From Zygnema cylindricum (Eukaryota; Streptophyta; Zygnematophyceae; Zygnematales; Zygnemataceae): a stretch of DNA of 64,000 nucleotides. The notes under the pieces are model-generated. The model did no database searches. It was not told where the DNA came from and worked only from the letters and a program-made list of their open reading frames with translations. The stretch covers positions 60,001-124,000 of the forward strand of contig JBBHKE010000302.1 in assembly GCA_037447655.1 (NCBI GenBank). The letters run 5' to 3'. The position numbers and the translations under genes were made by a program. Positions 19,226 to 30,427 of this stretch are shown piece by piece (position 1 is the first letter of the stretch; every line of letters begins with the position of its first letter).

Positions 19226-21605
19226 ACGGGGAACAAATAATACTTGGACATTACCAAAATGATGCATAAAAGTTGCAAAATATTCAAATAATATGATAAA
19301 ATAACAAAAATCTTAGTATGGTCTATAAGACTATATAATGTCATTGGGGTAGATCAAAAATAATTTAACGATGATAATAACGTCAAAGTTGCCTACTTTT
19401 GGAACAAATAATACATCTTGGAAATTATTCTAATGAAACAATGGGAACCTTACTACGAATTTTATTACTTTATCTCGCCTCTAAGATACTTTATATTGTC
19501 ATTGTGGTTGTACAACAATACCTTGACAATGTCAATAACGTGATAGCGGTATACTTTTGGCGTCACCTTCAAAAAATCAACGATGTGATAGTTGTATAGC
19601 TTTGTGGTCACTATAATTAAATGGTTCAATTACAAGTCCCCGGTAAGGCAAAAGTCTTTAATTTTAAGAACCCTCTTGAGGCGCACCCTTCAATGGAAAC
19701 ATCTGCTCTTTGCACTTGTCCGAAGTTAGAAAAATGACCTAAGCTTGTTGTTACATTAACTTTTACATCTCTTCATTTCTCTTCTCCACAATTATATTAT
19801 GTATATCGATTGACCCTTTGACTTGGCGCACCTTTCGCTCTTGAGCAAACCCCGTCGTATTTGTGGCCACTGTATGGATTAAGCAATGAGTCCATTTGCT
19901 CCTAACCTAAACGATGGCGATCGAAAATCACACAATATCATAAATGCAATAATTGTACATGGCAAGCAAAACATAATACAAAGCCAAAGGGGAAGTGTCG
20001 CGTATAGTCTTGCCACATTCTCAACCCAAGGGTATTTGAAGCCCTCTAGTAAATAATGTGTATTTGCACAATGTGTTAAAAAGCATTGGGCGAATTCTCA
20101 CATACTCTACGTTGTCTTGTGTTTCCCAATGCGCAACATTACACACAAGCGTCTTGTCTCAAGATGCATTAGGTTAAAGAAAATTATCACTAGCATAGAT
20201 ACCCGAATGACAACTTTATACCATTTGTTGCGGGGATCTTTACGACCTTTGACTCGTCTTTCAACAGGTTTTTAGACGATTGTGCTCGTCCATTTTGTGA
20301 AGTTGGTTGGGACTTGACAACCCTTCCCCACCTCTCGTGTAGACATTTATCTGTCAACGTATCCCCATTGCCATAGGTTATGCCTAAGCTTCGACCTTTA
20401 TTTGATAAAGCATTGTTGGGAATGATGGTCAAGACATTGAGACTTAACCTCGCGCCATCTAATGTATTTGTGTAATATTTGAAATTTTGACCTTTCATGT
20501 GGGCCATATTCTTATGCCATCGATCGAGGGCTTTTTTTTTCTAATATTTTTGCTTTATATTGGCAACGTTTGACGTTTGTATGGATTTTTGCTTCTAACC
20601 TTCAATGGTCGCCAACATGATATTGATTTAACATGGTTCAAACCTAGATTGTGTAACCACAGCGTTTTCGGCATTGTAAATTTTCTCGGCATGTGAAAGT
20701 GATGTTTCAAGACATTTATATAGATAGAATAATTGGAATAGTTTGTGTCGGAAAAGTATCACTGAGGAACGATCAAAACGAATTTTGAACAAGACCGCAA
20801 AAAATATGTGATAGATTTTAGAATTGTACTCCCTGGTTTGTTGATTCTGTTTTTTCCATCTTTCGAGCTTAAACCGACACCAAATTGTATCAAATATACT
20901 CACAGAAGGTAAAGTTATTTCAAATCGATATTTTTGCATAAAAAACAACTTTTTTTAATTCAACTATTGGAGATTGGTGTGAAGTAGGAAAGAAAGGCGA
21001 AATGAGGGGAGACGAAGGGGAAGACTAGAAATAAAAACCGATTTGTGTTGTTATTATTATCCAACTCTGCTCGACAAGCAAGTTAACATAGCATTTATTT
21101 TGAAGTGTGCGGAAATTGAAATATCGAACGCGATGTTAATCTTTATTCAATTGCGAAAGTTTTATACATGTGCAACATATTTTCCACGCGTGATTTTGAA
21201 TTCCCGTTTGTCGACTCTATCCTCAATTGTTGATACTAACTTTAAAACCATCTTCTTAGCAGGTTCAAAGTTAGGTGAAATGATAAGCAAGAGCTTCCCT
21301 TGACCGCACGACAGTGTACGGTTTCGAAGTCTAGTCTCTAAAAGACAAAATTTGTCGCTAAAAGAAAGAAAAGGAATAATATTACGCGCAAAGAGAGCCC
21401 CCCTAAAGTATGTAAAAAATTGGTGCGTGACACACTTTATAAATTTTGCACCGTATCGAACTTTTCTTGAGCTAATATAGTTTTATGGGTAATCGCACTC
21501 TATATTTGATTATTTACTGTAAAATGTTCGCACCTTATACCAGAGTGCATGAAATTCCGCAGATGGACGACTGGTGGACAGAGTAGAGTGAACATTAGTA
21601 AGTCC
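19226..21605. other. Unassigned AT-rich DNA between U2 and the E3 5' LTR
   Basis: No convincing gene. Open frames are short and unsupported. A short phrase (GGAACAAATAATAC) recurs at about 19,230 and 19,400. The segment ends exactly at the inner edge of the E3 5' LTR, where a primer binding site should be, so this junction is a rearrangement point. Confidence 0.45.
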
Positions 21606-22624
21606 TGTTGATTAGAGGCAGCTGGTGCCACTGAAGAAGATGAATAAGCACCAGCAGTTGCCATGATAATCAATTGTGCAAAGAGGAAACTCTCACAAAA
21701 TCCCACAAACAACCAACTTTACAATGAATCCCGAAGCAAACTAGACACACCCTAGGTCTGCAAATTTGCCACAATATAGAATATACACCAAAGAAACCTC
21801 ATGCACAATTTCACAAAGTTCTGCCAAAAGATCACAATGATCTTATAATTCAAACACACCCAAAAACTGCTTTGCAGTTTTCCTACACAACAATCCTACT
21901 TTTCCTAAAGTAATCTTAGTCCTATATATACAAGTGAGCCTACAGTTGATCACACCGTACTACAACTAGCGTGGTCAATTGGTACACTACTTCTTCATTA
22001 ACAAAATCCCAGCGTCGAATGCACATAATTATTTACACCAATCAGACAGCCGCTAAAAATGAAATAGTACGCGGTTAAAGTTCGTCCGCTGAAATGACGC
22101 TACAATCAATACTTCTCTTCAAAAATGACGGCAGACTTCGTCCGCTTTCCACGTATTCTTTCATCACCGAAGATGAACCTCCACGTGCAACTTTGGTCCT
22201 CAAATGTAACTGTACCTTTCCTTCTAGAACAACCAAACTTGACTTTCTCACGGACCGACACGTGTGCCTGAAGTGCACCGAATTTGTGTACTCCTTTTCG
22301 AGTTACATACTCACTAAATCATGTCCCCGTCAATTTATCTTCACACAAACTGACTCATATTCAGAACACCTTTCTTGCGCAGACTGCTATAGCTGCTATG
22401 ACTCTGCTATGAGTGCTTTGACTGCTATGACTGCTATGACTGCTATGATCTGTCAGCGCAGCTGTGATATTAGAGCAGCGCAGCTGCGATGTCAGATCAG
22501 AGCAGCATAGCAGCACAACAACAAGTGTAAAGTGCTTAAGGTTTCTAGCTGCGATGTCAGACTTAGCGCAGCATGGTAGCATAACAGCAAGATATAGAGA
22601 GAACTCAAGGTTTCCAAAACAACA
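21606..22624 (-). repeat. 5' LTR of E3
   Basis: 1,019 bases, nearly identical to 14,470-15,507. The internal ATG (21,662-21,664) is again 59 bases before the LTR end. Outside it lies TGTGG (22,625-22,629), completing the target duplication. Inside it no GTTATGGGCC primer site follows. Confidence 0.88.
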
Positions 22625-22629
22625 TGTGG

Positions 22630-22673
22630 GTGTTTCCGTGAGTATCCATGGCTGAAATAGGTTATGGATAACA
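22630..22673 (+). repeat. 3' LTR of element C, part 2 of 2
   Basis: Resumes the C LTR after E3 (GTGTTTCCGTGAGTATCC, then ATGGCTGAAATAGG) and ends ATAACA before the GTAGG duplication. Parts 1 and 2 total 1,029 bases, against 1,031 for the 5' LTR. Confidence 0.88.
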
Positions 22674-22678
22674 GTAGG

Positions 22679-22915
22679 CCGCCATGTGTCATCCGGTAAC
22701 GTCTCCTCCATAACTACCACTTTGGTGCTTTTGGGCCATTGTGAGCCGTTCGATCGACAACAACATTTAATTTCGTCTGTTGGAATTGAATGTCTGATTT
22801 CATTTCGTGTGTCTTGATTTCTTTTAGTGCGTGGGTTGTAGTTCCGTATATTTCCCAAGCTGTAATTTGTTAAATGAATTTTATAACGTGTAAATGATTA
22901 AAGACGTATTGCACT
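22679..22915 (-). repeat. Solo LTR G, part 2 of 3
   Basis: Continues the LTR interrupted by element C. The plus-strand phrase CAGT, then CCGCCATGTG, parallels CAGTCTGCCATGTG in LTR F. It is interrupted again at 22,915 by E2. Confidence 0.7.
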
Positions 22916-23919
22916 TGCAATTCTGTGTCCTTCATTGGACTACAAAATTCAGGCAGCCTCTAGTTAGTTTTTAACTAACCCACTTTCAGCCACAACCACT
23001 ACTGCTCAAGCAGACAAATTGACAATCTGACTGCACCCGTGTGCAGTCTAGACTCCCTTGAGTGCGTAGAAAAAAGAGTCACCGAAAATGGCCAACGAGC
23101 TGATAAGTTAGGAGGTGGCAAAAATGCCAATTTATATAAACTCTCAAAGAGAGAGGTGACTCTCTATTAAAAAAATGCTAAGTCCTAACCCCTTTCACAA
23201 TCCTTATCTATTGCAGTACAAACGAATCAAATAAGTGTACAATACAGAAAGTTACTACGGTTGATGTCCTTTCTGTACGACCTGTGTAAGAGAAGGCCAC
23301 TAAGTGGACGCGTGTCATCATTCCACACATTTGTATGTTCGACAGAATTCTCACGACCAAATGTTATCCCTCCACGTGGCACCAGGTCATGCCGCGTCCA
23401 AAAACGCCAAAGTGACCATTCCAAGATCTTGGCGGCGATATATGCCGTTTGAGTAAATTAGACATTAAATGTTAGCCGTTAAAACAAATTTTCGATTCAT
23501 TTGTTTCGTCTGTGATCACGTTCACACTGTATATTAACTAGTTTTATATTTTTTCATTCATAATTCACTTAATCTTTTACAAGATCATAACACAGTTTTA
23601 GTATTTGTCAAACCCTTTGTAATATAATGAACTTCTTCGACAGACTAGTTAGAGCTGACGGCTACGCCTCGCTCTGTCGGTCGGAGGTTCAAGTCATACC
23701 GAACTCAACCTTTTGTTGAGAGTGACTTTTGTTATTGTTTAGTATTGCCTATGGAGCTGTGGCAGCCATGGCTCCACTACTCTCTCTCTTTTTCAGTTAC
23801 TACAACAAGTATTAGGGATAGAGGAAAGAGGTAGAGGCAAACTGCCTGCGTTTTTTTTTTCTTTTTCTACTAAGCTATTCAGACCTAGAAAATACTCCAT
23901 ATATCTAGTGGTTTCAACA
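22916..23919 (-). repeat. 3' LTR of E2
   Basis: Begins TGTTGAAACCAC (minus strand, at 23,919) and ends GAATTGCA at 22,916. The LTR-internal ATG (22,933-22,935) is 20 bases from the end. SL2 is a perfect 8-bp hairpin (23,029-23,048) and SL1 lies at 23,052-23,063. A CACGTG G-box is at 23,373-23,378. Confidence 0.85.
23641..23710 (+). other. tRNA-like module antisense to the E2 3' LTR
   Basis: Contains an A-box-like TAGTTAGAGC and the T-arm phrase GGTCGGAGGTTCAAGTC, which matches Pol III B-box sequence of real tRNAs. The acceptor and anticodon stems are not convincing, so it is a tRNA-derived relic, not a tRNA gene. The equivalent in the 5' LTR is at 29,033-29,100. Confidence 0.55.
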
Positions 23920-23932
23920 CTCCCCTTATTTT

Positions 23933-24661
23933 CTAATCTAATTTTAACTTTTCTTTCAATCCACATTTTTCCCTACAATATTTTAACTTTGGAGAGGGCA
24001 TAGGTTTGGTCATTATGTTAACCACCATTTCTTCATCAGACCTATACACAAGATTTTCAATTATATTTTCAATTTTATTTTCAACTTTTTCCCTCACGAA
24101 GCTCAATCTTATGTCCATATGCTTAGCTTTGAAATGATGTTTTGGATTGGCTGCAATTGCGATGGCAGCTTGATTATCACAAAACACTTCATGCACTCCC
24201 TCTTTCATATATCCTAGTTCTTGCAACAAGGACTTGACCCACATCAACTCTTTGACAGCAGAACAAAAGGCCATATATTGAGCCTCCATAGTAGACTGAG
24301 CAACCACCTTTTATTGCTTGATGCTCACATAGCAAGCACCTTCCCCAACATACAACACATACCTAGAAGTGCATATTCTCATAGATGCATCCCTATAACT
24401 GGCATCACTCTAAGTAGTGATATCATTGTGCTCCCCTCCCAAATGCAATCATAAATCTCTGGTTCCCAGGAGGTATCTCATGACTCTTTTGGTTGCCTCC
24501 CAGTCTCTTTTTTTCCTATGATCATTAAGACTCCTACTAAGTACTCCAATTGCAGCCGCTATGTCCGGCCTGGTACAGTTCATAAAGTGTATTTGACTAC
24601 CTACAACCTGCCTGTAAGGAATAGACTTCATAAACTCTCTCTTTTGGACTAATTTGATCAT
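23933..24661 (-). pseudogene. E2 RNase H and Pol C-terminus
   Basis: Reads IPYRQVVGSQIHFMNCTRPDIAA, WEATKRVMRYLLGTRDL, then QSTMEAQYMAF and CDNQAAIAIAANPKHHF. The frame is shifted once, between about 24,300 and 24,450. It stops just before the polypurine tract GGGGAG (23,920-23,931). Confidence 0.8.
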
Positions 24662-25515
24662 CTAGAATTATCAATCCACCTTCTACACTTCCATCACTTA
24701 CTCTCTTCATGTCCATGGGAGTGGTATAACTGTTTGCAATTTCCTTCTGGAATTTCTTAAGCATATTACCTGTTGCTTCTTTCTGAGTAAGTCTTATGAC
24801 CCTTTTCCCCTTATCTCTCTCCATTTGGATTCCCAAAATATACATTGCCTCCCCTAAAACTTTCATGTAAAATATGCTTCTAAGATCTTTTTTTAATTTA
24901 TTTATCTTTTCCAAAGACTTACTTAACATTAGCAGATTATCCTCATAAAATTACAATAAATATCACACCATTCTCATATTCAAACATATAGATAGAATGG
25001 TCAGAGGTGATTTGGATATATCGTAGACCGGTGAGAAACTCATCTAGTTTCTTATTCCACTATCGCGGAGCCTGCTTCAGTCTATATAAAGACTTTATTA
25101 GCATGCAGACTTTGCTCTCTTCTCTTTCCTCCACGAACCCCTCTGGTTGCCGCATGAAAATTTCTTCCTCTAACTCACCATTAAAAAAGGCAGTCTTAAT
25201 ATCCATCTGGTGTATTTCCATGTTTTCCGCTGCTGCTAGACCGAGGAGAATCCTTACTGATGGGAAGCGAACAACTGGAGCAAAGGTCTCCTCATAGTCA
25301 ATCCCCTCCTTTTGGGTAAACCCCTTTGCTACCAATCTAGTCTTATATTGCTCAATGGTATTATCTGGGTTTAGTTTTAGTTTAAACACCCATTTAGTGC
25401 GAATCGGTTTTCTGTCGAGAGGACAGTCTGCTAGTTCACAAGTATTTGCTTCCATGATGGAGGCCATCTCATCATTTATGGCTCTAATCCATCTGTCTTT
25501 CTTTGGACTGTTCAA
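24597..25515 (-). pseudogene. E2 reverse transcriptase with mutated active site
   Basis: Copia RT: TKWVFKLKLNPDNTIEQYK, FTQKEGIDYEETFAPVVRFP, MDIKTAFFNGELEEEIF and SLYRLKQAPR. The YVDD catalytic box reads YEDN (24,936-24,947), so an essential metal-binding Asp is lost. A frameshift splits the domain near 25,060. Confidence 0.8.
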
Positions 25516-25859
25516 TGCCTCTTTTTATGAATGAGGCTCATTTGGGTGAGATAACTTAGTTACCTTGTGAGCGGCCTATTTTTCTTTTATCTTTTTGCTG
25601 CTTCTTCTTCCTCTCTCAAACTCCAAAGCTGGAATGGAGGGAAGTCTTGGATTTCTCCTTACTGTCTCGTCGGCTCCCCTATCCATGGAAGCTGGTTCCG
25701 GTTCTTTATCTTATGTCTCCTAGAAGTCCATAGGAATATGTGAGGTTTCTGGTGGATCTTTTGTATCTTAGATCTCCCTTGAATGTGCAATCAGTGTTTC
25801 ACTCATGTCCCTTTCGGGAAAGAAGGAGTTCTCCTCACTTTCAGACTCAAATCTGATTT

Positions 25860-27190
25860 TTATATTCTTGGTATATTTGAAAGGGTCAAATGACTTCCCT
25901 TTTTCTTGACACTTAGGTGTTTGACAAGAATGATATCTTTCTTTGCTAAGTCATAGACTTTATATCCCTTTACATCCTCATCATATCCTACAAAGTATTC
26001 AGGTTTTCCTTTAGCATCTAGTTTCCAATTCTTTTTATCCGTGTCAAGACTGTAAACTTGGCTACTGAATACTTTAAGGTGAGAAATATCTTGTTTCCTT
26101 CCAACCCATCTCACATAAGGTGTCATTCCTTTTACGGATTTTGTAATGATTCTATTCTTTATGTAGTTGGCATAGTTCATGGCTTCTGCCCAAAATCTCT
26201 TTCCTATTTTCTTGTCGGCCAATATACTGCATACACTATCTCCTAATGTTCGGTTCAGCCTCTTAGCTACCCCATTTTGTTACGGGTTATATGGTACGGT
26301 TTTCTGCTGCTGAACTCCCTCATATCTCAATTATTCCTCAAACTTGTTAGAGGTATATTCCCCCCCATTATCACTCCTATTCTCTTAATGGGGGTTCCAT
26401 GCAACTTCTCACTCCAGGCTTTATATTCTTTGAAGTAAGTTGGTGTATCAGACTTTGTTTTTAGGAAGTAGACTCTAGAGTATCTAGACCATCGGTTATT
26501 GTCGACATAAACCTCTTTCCTCCAACCGAAGGTACTTTTGCAGGTCTTTAGATATTTGTGTGGACCAGATCTAGTACTTTCTTATTTATATATGGCGACT
26601 TTGGGAAAGGGAATTATGTGAACCTTACCTTGAGTACAGCCACTACAATCATCCACCATTTTATTATCCCTAAACTAAATGCCTTCCACTACACCAAGCT
26701 TCGTCATTTCCCTCAGCCTATCAAAATGCACATGCCCGAACCGCTTATGCCAAATCATCAACTTTGGAACACCAACATAGTAAGCATTCTTCTTTTCATT
26801 CATGAGATTAAGCCTAAACATTTCTTGGCTTCCCTTATCTGCCATGAAGTAGACTTTATCCCCATACTTAGTTGTAAAGACTCCCTTTCTAGTGAAGGTA
26901 TCAAACTTTTTTTCATCTAACCCAGACGTAGAGACAAGATTTTTACTCAGCTGGGGAATGTAGAGTACATCTGAGAAGGTGAGTATAGAAGTGTTACCCT
27001 CCATTAAGACTTTCAGGTCTATTGACCCCACTAGATCTGTAGTAACCACTGTCCCATCCCTATACTCTATCTCTACAGTAGGGATCTTTCTTAGCTTAGT
27101 AAAGTTGTGCTTATCACGACGCATATGCATGCATGCACCTGAGTTGATGATCCATCTTCCTTGTGGAGCTTCCCGAATTGCTCCGAAAGC
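25860..27190 (-). pseudogene. E2 protease, GAG-pre-integrase and integrase (degenerate)
   Basis: The protease active site reads I-N-S-G at about 27,143, with Asn replacing the catalytic Asp. It is followed by the DVLYIPQLSKNLVS motif and the zinc-binding HKRFGHVHFDRL GAG-pre-integrase block (26,675-27,130). Integrase C-terminal motifs (AEAMNYANYIKNR, MTPYVRWVGRK, VGYDEDVKGYKVYD) lie at 25,860-26,222. Several stops separate these parts. Confidence 0.75.
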
Positions 27191-28298
27191 ACACTTGTAT
27201 TTTCGAGGGATCTCCTTCTCCTCTAGACTCTCGTCAAGAATAAGCTCCCCATCCTCCTCCTCAGAAAACTCTTCCTCTGTCTATCTTTTCACTTTTGTGA
27301 CCACAAGTGCCTTGTTGTTCCCTCCGGAAGAATCCCCTCCACGGTTTTCTTGGAGCCTCGGCTCTGACAGCTTGACGGAATCCGCTATGAAGTGTTCGGA
27401 TTTTTGCAAAAGTGATAAAGACCCTTTAGGGAGCTCGATACTTAAAATTGATCTCTCTCTCTTTTATATGGTTTCTTTGGATCCTCCCCCCACCGGTTTG
27501 CTCATGCAGCTACAGCTTGGATGCTCTTTCCCCCTCTCTTAATCTCCATTGTGTTCTCCTGCACAAGTATCATGCAGACCATTGTGTTCCATTTCCATGA
27601 ACTGTTAATCATTTCCTGTACTCGGTACACTATAATTTCGTACTCGTCGGGTCACTTCAGTATGAGAGTGTTAACTTTCATCTTCATTGTACATGTCCAC
27701 CCGACACTCTCCATTTCCATTTACAAACAAGAGAGATCATTACATTAGTTTAACATCTTTCCCCATTTGTAAGTATAATTCCCTAACTTTTGTTCGGCCA
27801 ACTGGAGCTGTTAATTAGTACCAGCTCCATAGATTTCTACCAAACTCACCCACAACTCCTCGGCCTTGTAAATGTGAAGGTGTGGGGTTCCCAAAGCCCA
27901 AGTGAGGTGATTAGAATAAAGTTTTTGACAGCCATGTTGATGTCTTTTCACGTTTGGGTATAGTTCTCTGCGGTCTTCACAGCCGCCACTCTGGGTGCTG
28001 TGGTAAAACGAGCGATACGAGTAAAAGGTGTCTCCTTCTCTTTCCCTTTTTCGGACACATTGCTATTCCCATCATCTGCCTCCTTTGCAGCAGCAGATGC
28101 TATTGCAGAAAACCTTATTCCACCAAATCCTGGTGGAGTTCCCTGAAGTGGACGTTTCACTTATCCACTAATAATACCCCAGTATCGTTTTTCGCACAAA
28201 GCCCTTATCATCATGGCTTCCCAGTAGATGAGCCCAGATCCATTGAAGATGGGCACCCTAAAGGGTCGGCCCATAACTCGCAATTCCGTGTCCTCCAT
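27190..28298 (-). pseudogene. E2 gag (degenerate)
   Basis: Begins at the LTR-internal ATG 28,296-28,298 (MEDTELR), then reads VMGR through the primer site. It continues into the copia Gag N-terminal motif PIFNGSGLIYWEAMM and LCEKRYWGIISG, where an in-frame TAG follows. It parallels element A gag residue by residue at the start. The remainder is broken. Confidence 0.75.
28268..28277 (-). other. Primer binding site of E2
   Basis: GTTATGGGCC on the minus strand, one base after the LTR end, is complementary to the initiator tRNA-Met anticodon arm and encodes V-M-G in the gag frame. Confidence 0.75.
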
Positions 28299-29311
28299 TA
28301 GACTACAGAATTTAGGAAGCCTCTAGGTAGTTTTTAACTAACCCACTTTTAGCCACAACCACTGTTGCTCAAAGAGACAAATTGACAATCTGATTGCACC
28401 GCTGTGCATTTTTGACTACCTTGAGTGCGTAGCAAAAAGAATCACTGAAAACAGCCAACTAGTTGATAAGTAATGAGGTGGCAAAAATGCCAATTTATAC
28501 AAACTCTCAAAGAGAGAGGTGGCTGTCTATTCAAAAAATGTTATGTCATAACTCCTCTCACAATTCCTATGTAATGTTGTACAAAACAATCAAATAACTG
28601 TACAGTACAGAATGGTACTACGACCAATGTCCTTTCTGTACGGCCTGTGTACGACAAAGCCACTGAGTGGACACGTGTCAACATTCCACATGTTTGTATG
28701 TTCTCCGAAATTCTCGCGACCAAATGTTATCCCTCCACGTGGCGCCAAGTCATGCCATGTCCAAAAACGCCAAAGCAACCATTCTGGGATCTCGGCGACG
28801 ATATATGCAGTTGGATTAAATCCGACATTAAATGTTAGCTGTTGAAACAAATGTCCGATTCATTTGTTTCTTTCGGGATCACGGTTGCATTGTATATTTT
28901 CTAGTTCTATGTTCTTTCATTCATAATTTTGTTAATCGTTCTTTCATTCATAATTCTGTTAATCAGTTCCAAGATCATAACACAGTTTAAGTATTTATCA
29001 AACCCTATGTAATATAACGAACTTCTACAAGAGACCGATTAGAGCTAACGGCTACGCCTTGCTCTGCCGGTCGGAGGTTTGAGTCTTGCCGGACTCAACT
29101 TTTTGTTGAGAGTGACTTATGTCACTCATTAGTCCTGCCTTTGGAGTCAAGGCAACCATGGCTCCACTACTCTCTCTCTCTCATTCAGTGACTAGAACAA
29201 GTATGGGGGATAGATGAAAGAGGTGGAGGCAGACTGCCTGCGCATTTTCTGTCTTTTTCTACTAAGCTATTCAGACCTAGAAAATACTCTATAAATCTAG
29301 TGATTACAACA
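28279..29311 (-). repeat. 5' LTR of E2
   Basis: 1,033 bases. It starts TGTTGTAATCAC at 29,311. The terminal CA has mutated to CG at 28,279. It carries the LTR-internal ATG 20 bases from its end, a CACGTG box (28,736-28,741), the antisense tRNA-like module (29,033-29,100) and a decayed SL2 (28,392-28,411). It is more diverged from its 3' partner than the E3 LTR pair is. Confidence 0.85.
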
Positions 29312-29316
29312 GCAAC

Positions 29317-29629
29317 CTATGTATTTTAACACTGGTCTTAGAAAATCGGATAAAGGTTATGGTTACAGGCTACTTTGTCAGACGGTAGGTACCAGTATGA
29401 AATTTTGGTTTTGTAGCCCTTTTGGTACAAGTGGTCTGTTTTAGCTCTTTGTCTCTTTTAGAAGTCTAGGCAGCCATGGCTCTAACTCCCTCTCTAGTCT
29501 TCACTGAGTTGACAAGTGTGGGGACTTGAGAGGAGTGAGAGGCAGTCTGCCTTTGCTTCTTTGGTGTTTTTATTTTACACCTTTTAGATCTTGAAAATAT
29601 TGAACTCAAACTATTAATTTCTACAAACA
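29317..29629 (-). repeat. Solo LTR G, part 3 of 3
   Basis: The remaining U3 start of LTR G, beginning TGTTTGTAGAAATTAATAG on the minus strand at 29,629. It shares the block with CATGGCTCTAACTCCCTCTC and related phrases with LTR F. The LINE resumes beyond it. No clean target duplication is left. Confidence 0.7.
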
Positions 29630-30427
29630 CAATGTCACCAAAGATGCGACCAGCACCATCGAGAAAAACAATATTTATCCGGTGAGAGGGAATTATGTGA
29701 GAAACTTCTTGACGCACAAAAAAGTTCCCCTCCGAAGCGATAGTCGCAACGGCATCACGAATAATGTCATGCGCCTTGATCGATTCTCCCCCATGGGAGC
29801 ATTTAAGCAAATGGACGCCATCGCACTCTAAGACAGGACCACAAGAGCAAACTAGAGATCTAAGTTAAAGAGGATGGGGGAAGCTAAGGCAAAACAGGAG
29901 GGCGGTGGTAAATTGTTCTGGTGTAAATCAGAGTGTGGATAAAACAGGTGTAGGGGAAAGCCAAGCCCCACAAGCACGTCCACCACAAGTGAGAAGACAA
30001 TCACGCAAAGAATCAGAGGGAAGCGCCTTGAGAAGCTCTGATTTAATGGCGCCGACAACATGATCCGATATCGATTCCCACAAAAGCTCAACGGATTTCA
30101 TAACAAGGGTGGAAAGAATCAGCATATCCACTAGGGCAAGAGGAGTAAGAAAATGTATCACGTCTAATATGAACTATTGGAAGGCGAAAACACAGTCCAA
30201 AACCCGAGGGACACGGTGGCAAAAACGTCGGTGTTCGCAACCAAGAAGCGAGAAATAAGAGTGGAGGAAATAAGACACCAACTTGGAAATAGGTAGTGGG
30301 AGCAACACGGGTTGTGGATAATAAACCCAACCGCCGTGCAAAACATGGAGGGATGCCTGAATAAGGGCCGAAGGCCCGGAGTCTCGATCAAATGACCCAC
30401 GACATAACAAAGTGCGAAGGACCTCTA
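29630..30427 (-). pseudogene. LINE ORF2 C-terminal region
   Basis: Decayed minus-strand frames resemble the C-terminal part of a plant LINE polyprotein: HVLHGGWVYYPQPVLLPLP, then CGGRACGAWLSPTP and KCSHGGESIKAHDIIRDAV. It lies between LTR F and LTR G and appears to be the middle of one LINE copy. Confidence 0.55.

Larger units (their letters stand above)
14470..22624 (-). mobile_element. Copia element E3 (young, nested in element C)
   Basis: Minus-oriented element with LTRs at 14,470-15,507 and 21,606-22,624, termini TGTTG/CAACA, and exact target duplication TGTGG. From about 14,760 to 15,250 the two LTRs differ at only about four positions, so insertion is recent. The interior holds Pol (15,531 to about 17,800). 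From there to 21,605 lies unrelated DNA with an LTR fragment and a U2 snRNA gene. Gag and primer site are absent beside the 5' LTR. Confidence 0.9.
10129..22673 (+). mobile_element. Copia element C, non-autonomous, with nested E3
   Basis: Bounded by TGTTGTTTTG at 10,129 and ATAACA at 22,673, with the exact 5-bp target duplication GTAGG (10,124-10,128 and 22,674-22,678). Its 3' LTR is interrupted by E3 from 14,470 to 22,624. Without E3 the element is about 4.4 kb, with two LTRs of about 1,030 bases and a 2.3-kb interior that encodes Gag but no recognisable Pol. Confidence 0.9.
22916..29311 (-). mobile_element. Copia element E2 (full length, degenerate)
   Basis: Minus-oriented, about 6.4 kb, with two LTRs of 1,004 and 1,033 bases, primer site, gag, protease, integrase, RT, RNase H and polypurine tract in canonical copia order. 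It is inserted in solo LTR G. The flanking pentamers GCACT and GCAAC are an imperfect duplication. Catalytic residues are lost in protease and RT, so it is non-functional. Confidence 0.88.

Noticed and set aside
23641-23710. Functional tRNA gene
   Set aside because: The acceptor stem and anticodon arm do not fold, and both LTR copies diverge in the T arm. Only a tRNA-derived relic is supported.
22916-23919. Apparent tandem copia dimer, because gag-start sequence follows the 3' LTR
   Set aside because: The gag start is part of the LTR itself in every family here, so the sequence ends at the true LTR boundary and no second interior is present.
29630-30410. Host gene on the minus strand
   Set aside because: The overlapping frames read as a decayed LINE C-terminus continuous with the RT fragment at 31,584-32,141.
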